From an uncultured Clostridia bacterium (GTDB taxonomy: Bacteria; Bacillota; Clostridia; Oscillospirales; Acutalibacteraceae), in the NCBI GenBank assembly GCA_938034875.1, contig CALHND010000019.1, positions 62,001 through 126,000 on the forward strand: DNA of 64,000 nt, written 5' to 3'. The position numbers were made by a program, and so were the translations under genes. Every line of letters begins with the position of its first letter. Positions within the stretch are counted from its first letter, which is position 1. Below, piece after piece: positions 7,718-15,948 of the stretch. The notes below the pieces were generated by a model. It was not told the origin of the DNA. It did not search any database and worked only from the letters and a program-made list of their open reading frames with translations.

Positions 7718-9835
7718 TTATTTATATGTGTTAAGTGACATTCTGGTCATCAAGCAACCACGCCATAGTTCATAATTGTAAATTGAGTAGGTTCCATAAT
7801 AATTTTCGTTAGGAATGTCAGCCTCAACTACAACAGTTTTTGACCCAGAAATAAGGTTTTCTTTAATAATCATTGCCTTTCCCTTGTTATAACGCAGCGT
7901 AAATGTGCAGTTATCTGCATCATAAATTCGGGTAGCTGAAGCAACAATTTTTCCATCATAAACTAGTTCGTAGAACTTATTAGCTTCCTTAATCCTTGCG
8001 GTCAATTTTCCGACATTAAGGTTAATGTAATATTTATTCCAGTTATTAGCAAAGTTAATAGTGTTTAATGAGGTGAGACTTGCAGACCAGTTGTTTCCTA
8101 AATCATAAGCCTGTGCTGTTTCAAGCCAGCAATCCGTTCCATTCAAATAAATATCACCTTTGAATAAGTTGGTGCTGCTGGTTTCGGTAAATTTGTAAGC
8201 CTCATTTACAGCAAATGTTGAGTAGAAAAGGTTTGTGGGCATTTGAGCAGCAAGTGTGTCTTTTACTACAGTAACAGTACATGAAGCTGTTATGTTGCCG
8301 GAAAAACTTGTAGCAGAAATGACAGCAACGCCAGGTGATATAGCTTTAATGTTTCCAAAATTGTCAACTGTTGCAATGCTCTTATTGCTTGAAGTCCATA
8401 ATACAGAGGTAAAATCAGCTGTAGTGGGATTTACGGTAGCAGTTAATTGTGCTTCGTAACCCTGGTAAATATTAAGATTTGACTTATCAAGTGTAACTGA
8501 CTCAACCTTAACTTCTTTTTCAGTTGTTGTTTCTGCATCATTTCTTTCAAGAACATCATCAATGATTCTATTAAACCAAGCATCTGCCATTTTAGCTTGA
8601 CCATGTTCATTCGGGTGAGTACCATCGTCGGAATCGAAATCGCCGGTTTCTTTAGAAAGATTTGTTTCACTACAAAGGTCAAAATATTTTACATTATAAC
8701 CTTCCTGAACAAGATCAGCCACCCATGTTTCAAGATTAGCATTTTCACCCTGTTCATATGTAAATCCGTAATTTTTATTCATAATGCCACCATCCTGATA
8801 GTTGTAGTCAGGTGAGTGACCATTATCCTGGTTAATCATTGTCGCACAGTACAGTGTGAAATTAGGCTGGCGCTTAAAGATTTCACGAACGAGGTTTTTA
8901 TATTCGGTTTCAAAAATTTGATTACCCTGGCTGTCAACGAGTGCTACGTTTCTGAAATAGTTGTTATGTCCTATCATCATCAGACCAATATCTGCAATGT
9001 CTTGTGCATTACCGCTTTCATCATACGGGAAAATATTTGAAAGCTGCTGATAGATACCGTCTTGTTTTCCGGATGTGGTAGATGTGGGGCCTACAAAGTA
9101 TCCTCCCCATCCGGCATGCTTAGAGTATCTTGTAGTAACTCTGGGGTCGTAGCTTGTGTTTGGGCCAACAAATTCAACATTTGCACCTGCTGAATAGAGG
9201 TTCATAGCAAGTTTTGTTCTGTATGAGTTAAATGTGCCTGTACCCTCAGTAATAGAATCTCCAATAGTAACAATTCTTACTCGTTTGCCGAGTTGTTTGA
9301 CATCTGTTGAAGCTATCTGATTAATGCTGTTTATGCTAAGCATATGCATAGACATATTGAGCAGGTCTGATGCATCATTTCTGCTGTCTAATGATATATC
9401 TGCAGCCATAAAGTTGATGCGATCAAGATCTGAATTAGAAAGAACAGCCTGTGTTAATATAACTGAATCGGTAGTATTAATAACTCCATCGCCGTTAATA
9501 TCACCGTAAACGAGTGTGGTAAATGTATCAACGATAACACCTGACGAACTAACATTAACCGTACAACCGGTGCCGATATTATCGTCCGCACCCAGCTGAC
9601 TTCCGTCGGCATGTTTTACAGTAAGAGTGTAACCGCTGAATGTGTTAGAAAGTTCGGCTACTGTTGTTCCTGGTGCTATTCCTACCATAACACGCCCTGA
9701 GGTTATATCAGCAATAAAATTTGCACCGTCGGGTACTGTATAATCAGCAGCGCTGGCCGTTACCGGAACAAAAATGCTTACAGATATAATTGCAAATGCC
9801 ATTATGCAACTGATCATTTTAACTATTTTTTTCAT
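7718..9835 (-). CDS. secreted dockerin-containing SGNH/CE3-like esterase
   Basis: 705 residues. Order: signal peptide (about 1-29, ending TASAA); a module of about 70 residues containing GIAPGTTVAEL that often precedes dockerins; a type I dockerin (GDINGDGVINTTD, then ISLDSRNDASD, about 110-170); an SGNH hydrolase (GDSITEG near 193, SYR, HAGWGG, GHNNYF, DGTHPNEHG near 405); a Big_2 Ig-like domain (about 445-520); and an unrecognised C-terminal domain of about 170 residues. The layout resembles acetylxylan esterases of family CE3, so deacetylation of plant polysaccharide is likely. The dockerin implies docking to a cohesin scaffold encoded elsewhere. It is the last gene of a four-paralogue operon. 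Confidence 0.88.
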   Translation of the reverse strand: MKKIVKMISCIMAFAIISVSIFVPVTASAADYTVPDGANFIADITSGRVMVGIAPGTTVAELSNTFSGYTLTVKHADGSQLGADDNIGTGCTVNVSSSGVIVDTFTTLVYGDINGDGVINTTDSVILTQAVLSNSDLDRINFMAADISLDSRNDASDLLNMSMHMLSINSINQIASTDVKQLGKRVRIVTIGDSITEGTGTFNSYRTKLAMNLYSAGANVEFVGPNTSYDPRVTTRYSKHAGWGGYFVGPTSTTSGKQDGIYQQLSNIFPYDESGNAQDIADIGLMMIGHNNYFRNVALVDSQGNQIFETEYKNLVREIFKRQPNFTLYCATMINQDNGHSPDYNYQDGGIMNKNYGFTYEQGENANLETWVADLVQEGYNVKYFDLCSETNLSKETGDFDSDDGTHPNEHGQAKMADAWFNRIIDDVLERNDAETTTEKEVKVESVTLDKSNLNIYQGYEAQLTATVNPTTADFTSVLWTSSNKSIATVDNFGNIKAISPGVAVISATSFSGNITASCTVTVVKDTLAAQMPTNLFYSTFAVNEAYKFTETSSTNLFKGDIYLNGTDCWLETAQAYDLGNNWSASLTSLNTINFANNWNKYYINLNVGKLTARIKEANKFYELVYDGKIVASATRIYDADNCTFTLRYNKGKAMIIKENLISGSKTVVVEADIPNENYYGTYSIYNYELWRGCLMTRMSLNTYK

Positions 9836-9953
9836 TTTAGTCTATCCTTTCGTCACAAGCTATTTAAAATTATAACATTTATTTCATAATTAATAAACTG
9901 ATAAAAACCACAAATAGAAAAAGTTTTATTGTTAAAATAAAACAAAAATCGAT

Positions 9954-11411
9954 CTAATCAATTATAACGGTCAATGCGATTTCATGTATTATGCAAAATC
10001 TTTCACCCTCGTTTGAGTAAAGCTCAATTTCAGAAGGGGAAATATTAATTGTCTTATTTATGCTTATTAATTTTTCTCCACCTTTAAAAAGGGAAATGCA
10101 GCCATTATCATATCTGAGAGTGTATGCTCTTAATTCAATTTCAGGGTAGCTTGTCCAACTTCCAAGCAATTCTCCATTGTAAAGAACTTGTGTTGATGTG
10201 GCACCGTCATAAATTCGCATTTCAAGTCCGCTGAATTTTACAGATGTGTACGTTCCAAAAAGTTTACCTTTATTATCGGTTACCTCATACAAAAGTTTAA
10301 TTTCGAAATTTTTCGAGGTGTTAAACTTTTCTTTTGTTTTTATTTGAAACTCGTTTCTAATAAACCACATAACAATGTTTTTATCGGAAATTCTTTCTAC
10401 ATCACCGGTCCAAATGTCAGCGGAATCAAATGCCTTATTAAAAACTACTGATTTTTTGATTTTTTCAGCCTGTTTAACGTAAATACGGCACTCTGCAATA
10501 TGACCTCGGTCTAAACTTTTTGCCGTAATAACGCAATTTCCGCAACCAATTGCCGTCAGCCGTCCAAGCGAGTCAATTTTAACAACATTATTATCGCTGC
10601 TTGACCATATAACCGAAAATTCATACGGATTAGCGGGTGTAAACACCGGTTTTAATTGATATTCGTCTTCTACAAAAAGATCAAGTCGGCTTTGATTAAG
10701 CGTAAATTCATTTACACGAATTTCTTCTTCACGTTCTTCGGTAATTTTATTTAAATCTTTTGCAATAGGTAGTATTTCTTCAAACCACACCTTTGCAATT
10801 TTCTCTTGACCGATATCGTTTGGATGTGTGTTATCATACGGTTTGAAATCTACTTCACTAAGGTTAGATCGTGTTGCAATATCAACAAAATGGACATTGT
10901 ATCCTTCATTTGCCAATCGACTGCATACTGAAGGCAGTAATTTGTTTAATCCCCATAATGCAGGATCGTCAGGGGAGTTTCCTGCTTTGGAATAGTTCAT
11001 TGTGCCGATAAAAATATGTACATTTGGCTGATATTTAAGTATCTCATGAACAAAGTTGTAGTAAACCTCATCAATACGATCAAGATCAATATTTTGAAAA
11101 TAATTATTTCGTCCCATCATAAGCAAAATGATATCAATTTGCTCTTGCATTATTTCGTGCAAATGCGAAAAAATGTTTCCGTTTTGGCTCTGGTCCGGAC
11201 CTATCGTATTTCCACCATAGCCGGCATGATTTTGATAGCGATCTGGCATACGAGGGTCGTAAGCTTTCTTTGGACCTGCAAAACGGAAATGTATATTATT
11301 TTCAATCAATAAATTATGTAAAAAGTAACGGTATCCGCTTTGAGTGCCTGCCCCATCGGTAATAGAATCACCGAGGGGCAGAATGTTTATGATTTTTGGC
11401 TGTAAGCTCAT
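9954..11411 (-). CDS. SGNH/CE3-like esterase with Ig-like domain, no signal peptide
   Basis: 485 residues. It begins MSLQPKIINILPLGDSITDG, so the SGNH block I lies at residue 14 with no room for a signal peptide. The start is supported by GGAGG just upstream and a gap of only 15 bases to the previous gene. Catalytic blocks are intact: GDSITDG, GYRY, HAGYGG, GRNNYF, and DNTHPND with Asp and His. A Big_2 domain (about 235-305) and the shared C-terminal domain (about 330-480) follow. Its extracytoplasmic paralogues make a cytoplasmic Ig-domain esterase surprising; it may act on imported sugars, leave by a non-classical route, or have lost its leader. Confidence 0.85.
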   Translation of the reverse strand: MSLQPKIINILPLGDSITDGAGTQSGYRYFLHNLLIENNIHFRFAGPKKAYDPRMPDRYQNHAGYGGNTIGPDQSQNGNIFSHLHEIMQEQIDIILLMMGRNNYFQNIDLDRIDEVYYNFVHEILKYQPNVHIFIGTMNYSKAGNSPDDPALWGLNKLLPSVCSRLANEGYNVHFVDIATRSNLSEVDFKPYDNTHPNDIGQEKIAKVWFEEILPIAKDLNKITEEREEEIRVNEFTLNQSRLDLFVEDEYQLKPVFTPANPYEFSVIWSSSDNNVVKIDSLGRLTAIGCGNCVITAKSLDRGHIAECRIYVKQAEKIKKSVVFNKAFDSADIWTGDVERISDKNIVMWFIRNEFQIKTKEKFNTSKNFEIKLLYEVTDNKGKLFGTYTSVKFSGLEMRIYDGATSTQVLYNGELLGSWTSYPEIELRAYTLRYDNGCISLFKGGEKLISINKTINISPSEIELYSNEGERFCIIHEIALTVIID

Positions 11412-11426
11412 TCATTGACCTCCAAT

Positions 11427-13124
11427 TTACGCTTTTCTGATAATAACAGCTTGGATGTGTGAAACTCTGGAAGGTTCACATGAAGTTACAGTGATTTTGG
11501 AAGAGGAGGGCATAGAAGAGGATTTAACTGTAAAGAGCGTTTCATAGTCACGGTGAACTGTAATTTTGCCGTCCTTGTAAGAAAATCCGTATAAATGGCG
11601 CTTAAGCATATATTCACTTGAAAATGATCCAAGTTCGTTGCCGTTTTTGAACAGCTTAACCATTCCACCGCAGTTGTAAACTCGCAATTCATAACCACCA
11701 TATTCAACAGAGACATAGTAGCTTGTATTCGTCTGACTTATTCCGGTGTTTTGTTCAGCGGCATATGCTAAATTGATCATAAAATTATTACCGGCTTCAT
11801 GCGAGTCCTTTGAAGTTACGGTTTTAGCACTTCCGCCGGGGAAGTAACGGTACCAACCGCCACCGTTAAATCCGGCGGCATCGTCGCCTTCCCATTTGCC
11901 GGCTGTAAATGAATCGGAAAGGGATGTCTTATATTTGGGTGCGTCTGCGTTCTTGCTGACAGTTACCTCGCATTGTGCTGTTATACCGCCGTCAATGGTT
12001 TTTGCGGTAATTGTGGCAGTACCGGATTTAACGCCGGTTACAAGGCCAAATGTGTCAACAGTTGCTACTGTTTCATCGCTGGAAGTCCAGATGCATCCTG
12101 TGCATTTTGCATCGGATGGATTGACAGTTGCCTTGATTCTAATTTTTTCTCCTGAAAATACCGAAGCTTTAGAGTCGCTGAGCTTAATGCTTGTCGGGTG
12201 TATAACAGCGGGGGCACTGTTGTCACCTTTATCATTCATTTCAAGTACTTGGTCAAGTATGGCATCACACCATGCAGCAGCAATTTTTTCCTGACCTTGT
12301 TCATTCGGATGTGTGCCATCGTCATCGTTAAAGTCGCCGGTGCTTCCGCTGAGAGCAGTAATTTTGCAGAGGTCAACATACTTAACATCATAGCCCTGCT
12401 GGTTAAGAGAATTAACGATTTCGGGCAGTATAGTATTTAATCCGTTTGATGTATAGCCTTTATTAGCATCCGGTGCGGAACCATTGCTCTGGTTAACCAT
12501 AGAACCGCAGTAAACAGTTATACCGGGGCTTAGCTCTATAATTTTCTTAATGAAATTCTGATAAACTTCATTCATGTTATTTACATCAACGCCGTGGAAA
12601 TAATTGTTTGCACCAAGCATGACCAAAGCAATATCAGCGCCGCTTCCAAGGTAAGTGCTGAGAGTGTCATATGTGCTTCTATTTTTGCCGTCTGTGTTCG
12701 GACCGATAAATGCGCCGCCGTATCCACCGTGATATTGATAATTGCTAGGCAAACGTGGGTCAGCACTTCTTTCAGAACCTACATATGAAAATGTAGCACC
12801 TGCAGAAATAAGGTCACGGTATAGATAATAGCGGTATGCACTGTATGTTCCAGTTCCTTGTGTAATAGAATCTCCGATGCAGCTTATACGAACATTTTTG
12901 TATTTAAATCCACTTGGCTTTTCCTTGCGTGTTGTACGATAACGTAGATCTTGGCTGGATGTAGTGTTTGTGTCAGTTGAATCGTTATTAGATTCTGCCG
13001 ACACTGTTTGTGTTGAAGATGAGTTGTCGGATGAAACTTTATTATTGTCATCTGCGCATGAACAAAATACGCCAAGAATCATGGCGAGGGCAAGAAATAT
13101 GCTGATAAATTTACTGTTTTTCAT
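11427..13124 (-). CDS. SGNH/CE3-like esterase lipoprotein with Ig-like domain
   Basis: 565 residues. The signal peptide ends in GVFCSC, so one of the two Cys is the lipidation site. A Ser/Thr/Asn-rich linker (about 25-65) leads to the SGNH domain: GDSITQGTG near 85, YRYY, HGGYGG, GANNYF, and DGTHPNEQG near 290. A Big_2 domain (about 310-390, ATVNPSDAKCTG) and the shared C-terminal domain (about 405-563) follow. Second gene of the operon, 16 bases after its predecessor. Probably a cell-surface carbohydrate deacetylase. Confidence 0.88.
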   Translation of the reverse strand: MKNSKFISIFLALAMILGVFCSCADDNNKVSSDNSSSTQTVSAESNNDSTDTNTTSSQDLRYRTTRKEKPSGFKYKNVRISCIGDSITQGTGTYSAYRYYLYRDLISAGATFSYVGSERSADPRLPSNYQYHGGYGGAFIGPNTDGKNRSTYDTLSTYLGSGADIALVMLGANNYFHGVDVNNMNEVYQNFIKKIIELSPGITVYCGSMVNQSNGSAPDANKGYTSNGLNTILPEIVNSLNQQGYDVKYVDLCKITALSGSTGDFNDDDGTHPNEQGQEKIAAAWCDAILDQVLEMNDKGDNSAPAVIHPTSIKLSDSKASVFSGEKIRIKATVNPSDAKCTGCIWTSSDETVATVDTFGLVTGVKSGTATITAKTIDGGITAQCEVTVSKNADAPKYKTSLSDSFTAGKWEGDDAAGFNGGGWYRYFPGGSAKTVTSKDSHEAGNNFMINLAYAAEQNTGISQTNTSYYVSVEYGGYELRVYNCGGMVKLFKNGNELGSFSSEYMLKRHLYGFSYKDGKITVHRDYETLFTVKSSSMPSSSKITVTSCEPSRVSHIQAVIIRKA

Positions 13125-13140
13125 TCCTATATCTCCGTAA

Positions 13141-14784
13141 TCAATTAAATTTTTTCAGAATTAAATTTGATGCATACATACAGCGACCGTTTTCGGCGGT
13201 TGTAATACTAATGCTTGATGGGGTTGGTTTGCTTGCTTTTGCGGTAATAATGTATTCTCCGGCATATATGACAGAAGCTTTTCCATCCTTGTATTCGAGT
13301 TGATATAAGGATCGTTCTGGATTTAAAGATTTGCTTGTATATGTACCGAGTTTCTGATTATCTTTATACAGCTCAATTGATTTAACACAGTCATAAATTT
13401 TAATTGTAAATCCTCCGTATGACAGGGATGTATAGTTGTTAGGGTACACAAGATCTGTATTGTTGCTTACGGAGTAAGTCATTGACAGTGAAAAATTGTT
13501 GCCAGCGTCGAACTTTTCTTTAGTGGTAATAGTGTAGGGTTCACCTGGGAACCATGTGGTAAGTCCGTTGTTTATTTGCTGGGTTGAGCCCTCCCATATT
13601 TGAGGATTGCTTATATAATCCTTAAATACTTCAGTATAATTAACCTTTGGCGAGGATGTAACAGTGACTTTGATTTCCTGTTTGAAATTACCGTCAAGAG
13701 AGGTAGCAGTAATGGTTGTTGTACCTTTTTTTATGCCGCGTATTTTTCCGGTATTGCTTACTGTAGCAATTTTTTTATCTGCAGAACTCCACAAAACAGA
13801 AAAGACTTCGGCGTTTGAGGGTTTTACCGTAGCTGAAACTGTTTTTGCTTGCATTGCCTGCAGTGTAATCTCTTTTTGATCTACACTAATGCCGGTTACA
13901 CGGACGGGGAGGGAACCATTGCTGCTGCCTTGGTCGTTAATTTCAAGAATTGTGTCCAGCATGGCATCGCCAAGTGTTTGGGCAATTACTCGGTTGCCTT
14001 CTTCATTAGGATGAACACTGTCACCATCGTAGAAGCAGGTGTTTTCTTTCCAACCAGGTGCATGATATGTATCTACAAAATAAACCTTATAGCCTTGCTG
14101 ACGATATTCCTCGCATATCTTAGGCATTTCTCTATTTAAAAAGAATTCTTCGCCATTATGAACTTGGCTGCTTGTCGGGCATATTGCACAGCAATAAATA
14201 ATGGCATTAGGCTTTTCTTTTAAAAATCCTGACAGTAAATTTTTATATTTATCAACGGCTTTATCCGTTTCATATCCCTGCAAAAAGTCATTTATACCAA
14301 TCATAATTGTTATAATATCGCAGTCGGTTTTAACTAATTGGGGCATCTTTTCTGTAATTTGATTTATTTTGTCACCCCCCCAGCCACCATGGCCGTTGTA
14401 CCGTTCGGGCAGACGAAAATCGGTGGTTGTTTTTCTGGGGCCGACCAAAGAAAATGTTGCGCCGTTTGAATACAGATATTCATATAAATGGTATCTGTAA
14501 CCACCGGGCATATATACACCTTGAGTAATTGAATCGCCCACACACATAATGTTGACATTTTTATATTTAAAGTTAGCGGGCTTTTCCTCTCTGGTAGCTC
14601 TATATCTTGTGTCGACACTAGATGTGTCTTCGCTTGACACTTTTTCACTTTCAGCTGGGGGAGATGTAGTTTGATTTGAAGTAGCGGGATTTACTGTGGC
14701 ATCTTTTCCACATGAACAGAAACTTCCTATTGCAAAAGTTAGGCATAGAATAAAACACATGGTTTTTAAAATATTCATCGTCAC
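13141..14784 (-). CDS. SGNH/CE3-like esterase lipoprotein with Ig-like domain
   Basis: 547 residues and the first gene of the four-paralogue operon. The signal peptide ends in GSFCSCGK, a lipobox with two Cys. After a linker, the SGNH domain shows GDSITQGVY, YRYHLY, GHGGWGG, IGINDF and DSVHPNEEG. IGINDF has Asp where the other three have Asn-Tyr, so its substrate pocket may differ. Big_2 domain about 300-375; shared C-terminal domain about 385-545. A promoter with TTGAAA and TATATT lies just upstream. Confidence 0.88.
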   Translation of the reverse strand: MTMNILKTMCFILCLTFAIGSFCSCGKDATVNPATSNQTTSPPAESEKVSSEDTSSVDTRYRATREEKPANFKYKNVNIMCVGDSITQGVYMPGGYRYHLYEYLYSNGATFSLVGPRKTTTDFRLPERYNGHGGWGGDKINQITEKMPQLVKTDCDIITIMIGINDFLQGYETDKAVDKYKNLLSGFLKEKPNAIIYCCAICPTSSQVHNGEEFFLNREMPKICEEYRQQGYKVYFVDTYHAPGWKENTCFYDGDSVHPNEEGNRVIAQTLGDAMLDTILEINDQGSSNGSLPVRVTGISVDQKEITLQAMQAKTVSATVKPSNAEVFSVLWSSADKKIATVSNTGKIRGIKKGTTTITATSLDGNFKQEIKVTVTSSPKVNYTEVFKDYISNPQIWEGSTQQINNGLTTWFPGEPYTITTKEKFDAGNNFSLSMTYSVSNNTDLVYPNNYTSLSYGGFTIKIYDCVKSIELYKDNQKLGTYTSKSLNPERSLYQLEYKDGKASVIYAGEYIITAKASKPTPSSISITTAENGRCMYASNLILKKFN

Positions 14785-14806
14785 ACATCCTTAAAACATT
14801 TAGTAT

Positions 14807-14835
14807 AATATAACATATGCATTATTTTTTTTCAA
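14807..14835 (-). promoter_or_regulatory. promoter of the four-esterase operon
   Basis: On the minus strand TTGAAA (14830-14835) is followed after 17 bases by TATATT (14807-14812), with the first ATG at 14784. No operator repeat was recognised next to it. Confidence 0.65.
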
Positions 14836-14926
14836 TAAATTTAACATAAATGTTGGTAAATTTAAAATTAATTAGTAACATGGAAAATTACAACTGCATA
14901 ACATAATTCAGGGGGTGGCTGAAATC

Positions 14927-15649
14927 ATGCCTAAAGTATACATTTCACCGAGTGTTCAACAGTACAATCTGTGTGAATACGGGGATACCGAAAAAGATCA
15001 TTGCCAATTATATGCGGACATATTACAGCGATATTTTGATGCGTGCGGTATTGAATACAAAAGAAACACCAACAAGACCTTTCAAGAGGCTGTTGCTGAA
15101 TCTAATGAATGGGATCCTGACATACATTATGCTTGCCATACGAATGCATATGACGGCAGAACAAGATATTCTGTGCTGCTTGTTTACAACGCAGTAATGT
15201 CCTCTCCGGCATATCAGTGCGCTGAGGATATTAAGAAATTTCGAGCACAAGTGTATCCGAATCCTATTTATGTAAACCAAAATCGTAGTCTATATGAAAT
15301 TAGGTATACAACAAATCCGTGTGTGTATGATGAAATAGTTTTTCACGACAATATCGACGATGCAACGCTGTTTCATGTGCGTATGCAAACTTTTGCAGAG
15401 CTTACAACGCGCGGTTTCTGCGAATATTTTAATATTCCGTTTGTCTATCCAGAAGGAATAGGACTTGAGCCGGGAATATCCGACACAGGACGGCTTGCTC
15501 CGGGAACAGGGTCGGATTTTCCGACCGAAGCAACTTGCGAGGAACTTGTAACCATATATAATGATGCTCAGGAAGAACTTAACAGTATGAGAGAAAAATA
15601 TAATATGTTGCGCAAAGATGTAAACAGATTGCTTGAGTATTATAGTTAA
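14927..15649 (+). CDS. N-acetylmuramoyl-L-alanine amidase-like protein (Amidase_3 variant), no signal peptide
   Basis: 240 residues. The N-terminal 175 residues follow the variant amidase pattern seen in phage-type and Clostridia enzymes: VYISPSVQQYNL at the start, DIHYACHTNA with a metal-ligand His near 75, and PVYVNQN-like and ELTTRGFCEYF segments later. A proline/glycine linker leads to a short C-terminal coiled coil (about 205-240). The usual first ligand motif GHGG is replaced by a segment ending in GDTEKDHC, so zinc binding needs checking. There is no signal peptide. ATG 14927 was chosen because GGGGG at 14911-14915 precedes it. Peptidoglycan is the probable substrate; activity is uncertain. 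Confidence 0.65.
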   Translation: MPKVYISPSVQQYNLCEYGDTEKDHCQLYADILQRYFDACGIEYKRNTNKTFQEAVAESNEWDPDIHYACHTNAYDGRTRYSVLLVYNAVMSSPAYQCAEDIKKFRAQVYPNPIYVNQNRSLYEIRYTTNPCVYDEIVFHDNIDDATLFHVRMQTFAELTTRGFCEYFNIPFVYPEGIGLEPGISDTGRLAPGTGSDFPTEATCEELVTIYNDAQEELNSMREKYNMLRKDVNRLLEYYS

Positions 15650-15656
15650 ACGTTTT

Positions 15657-15691
15657 AAGAGACGGACTTATAAGTTCGTCTCTTATATTTT
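15657..15691 (+). terminator. terminator after the amidase-like gene
   Basis: AAGAGACG and CGTCTCTT pair, with an inner ACTT/AAGT helix, followed by a T-rich tail. It sits 8 bases after the stop codon. Confidence 0.8.
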
Positions 15692-15695
15692 TATC

Positions 15696-15724
15696 TTGAC
15701 CTTAAAGTTGCCAAATGATAATAT
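15696..15724 (+). promoter_or_regulatory. promoter of tRNA-Gly
   Basis: TTGACC at 15696-15701, a 17-base spacer and TAATAT at 15719-15724, 18 bases before the mature tRNA 5' end. Confidence 0.65.
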
Positions 15725-15741
15725 ATTACCATATTATATTT

Positions 15742-15815
15742 GCGAGTGTAGTTTAATGGCAGAACTTCAGCTTCCCAAGCTGACCACGTGGGTTCGATTC
15801 CCATCACTCGCTCCA
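15742..15815 (+). tRNA. tRNA-Gly (anticodon CCC)
   Basis: The acceptor stem GCGAGTG/CACTCGC is perfect. The anticodon stem TCAGC/GCTGA encloses the loop TTCCCAA, giving anticodon CCC. The T arm GTGGG-TTCGATT-CCCAT is regular and the CCA end is encoded. It reads GGG codons. Confidence 0.95.
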
Positions 15816-15948
15816 AATGATAATCCGTTCTCGAAAGAGAGCGAATTTTTTTACTAATATAAAAATGCGATTTTGGTAAATTAACATATTTTTCAATCCT
15901 TTTTAATAAATAATGTGTTATCATAATTTAAAAGGGAAGGTGCTGTAA

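Noticed and set aside
7718..9835. Several long plus-strand frames inside the esterase and GH97 genes
   Set aside because: They lack ribosome-binding sites and family motifs and lie opposite well-supported coding frames.
15691..15924. A 77-residue minus-strand frame across tRNA-Gly
   Set aside because: It is the translated antisense of the tRNA and its flanks, a common artefact.
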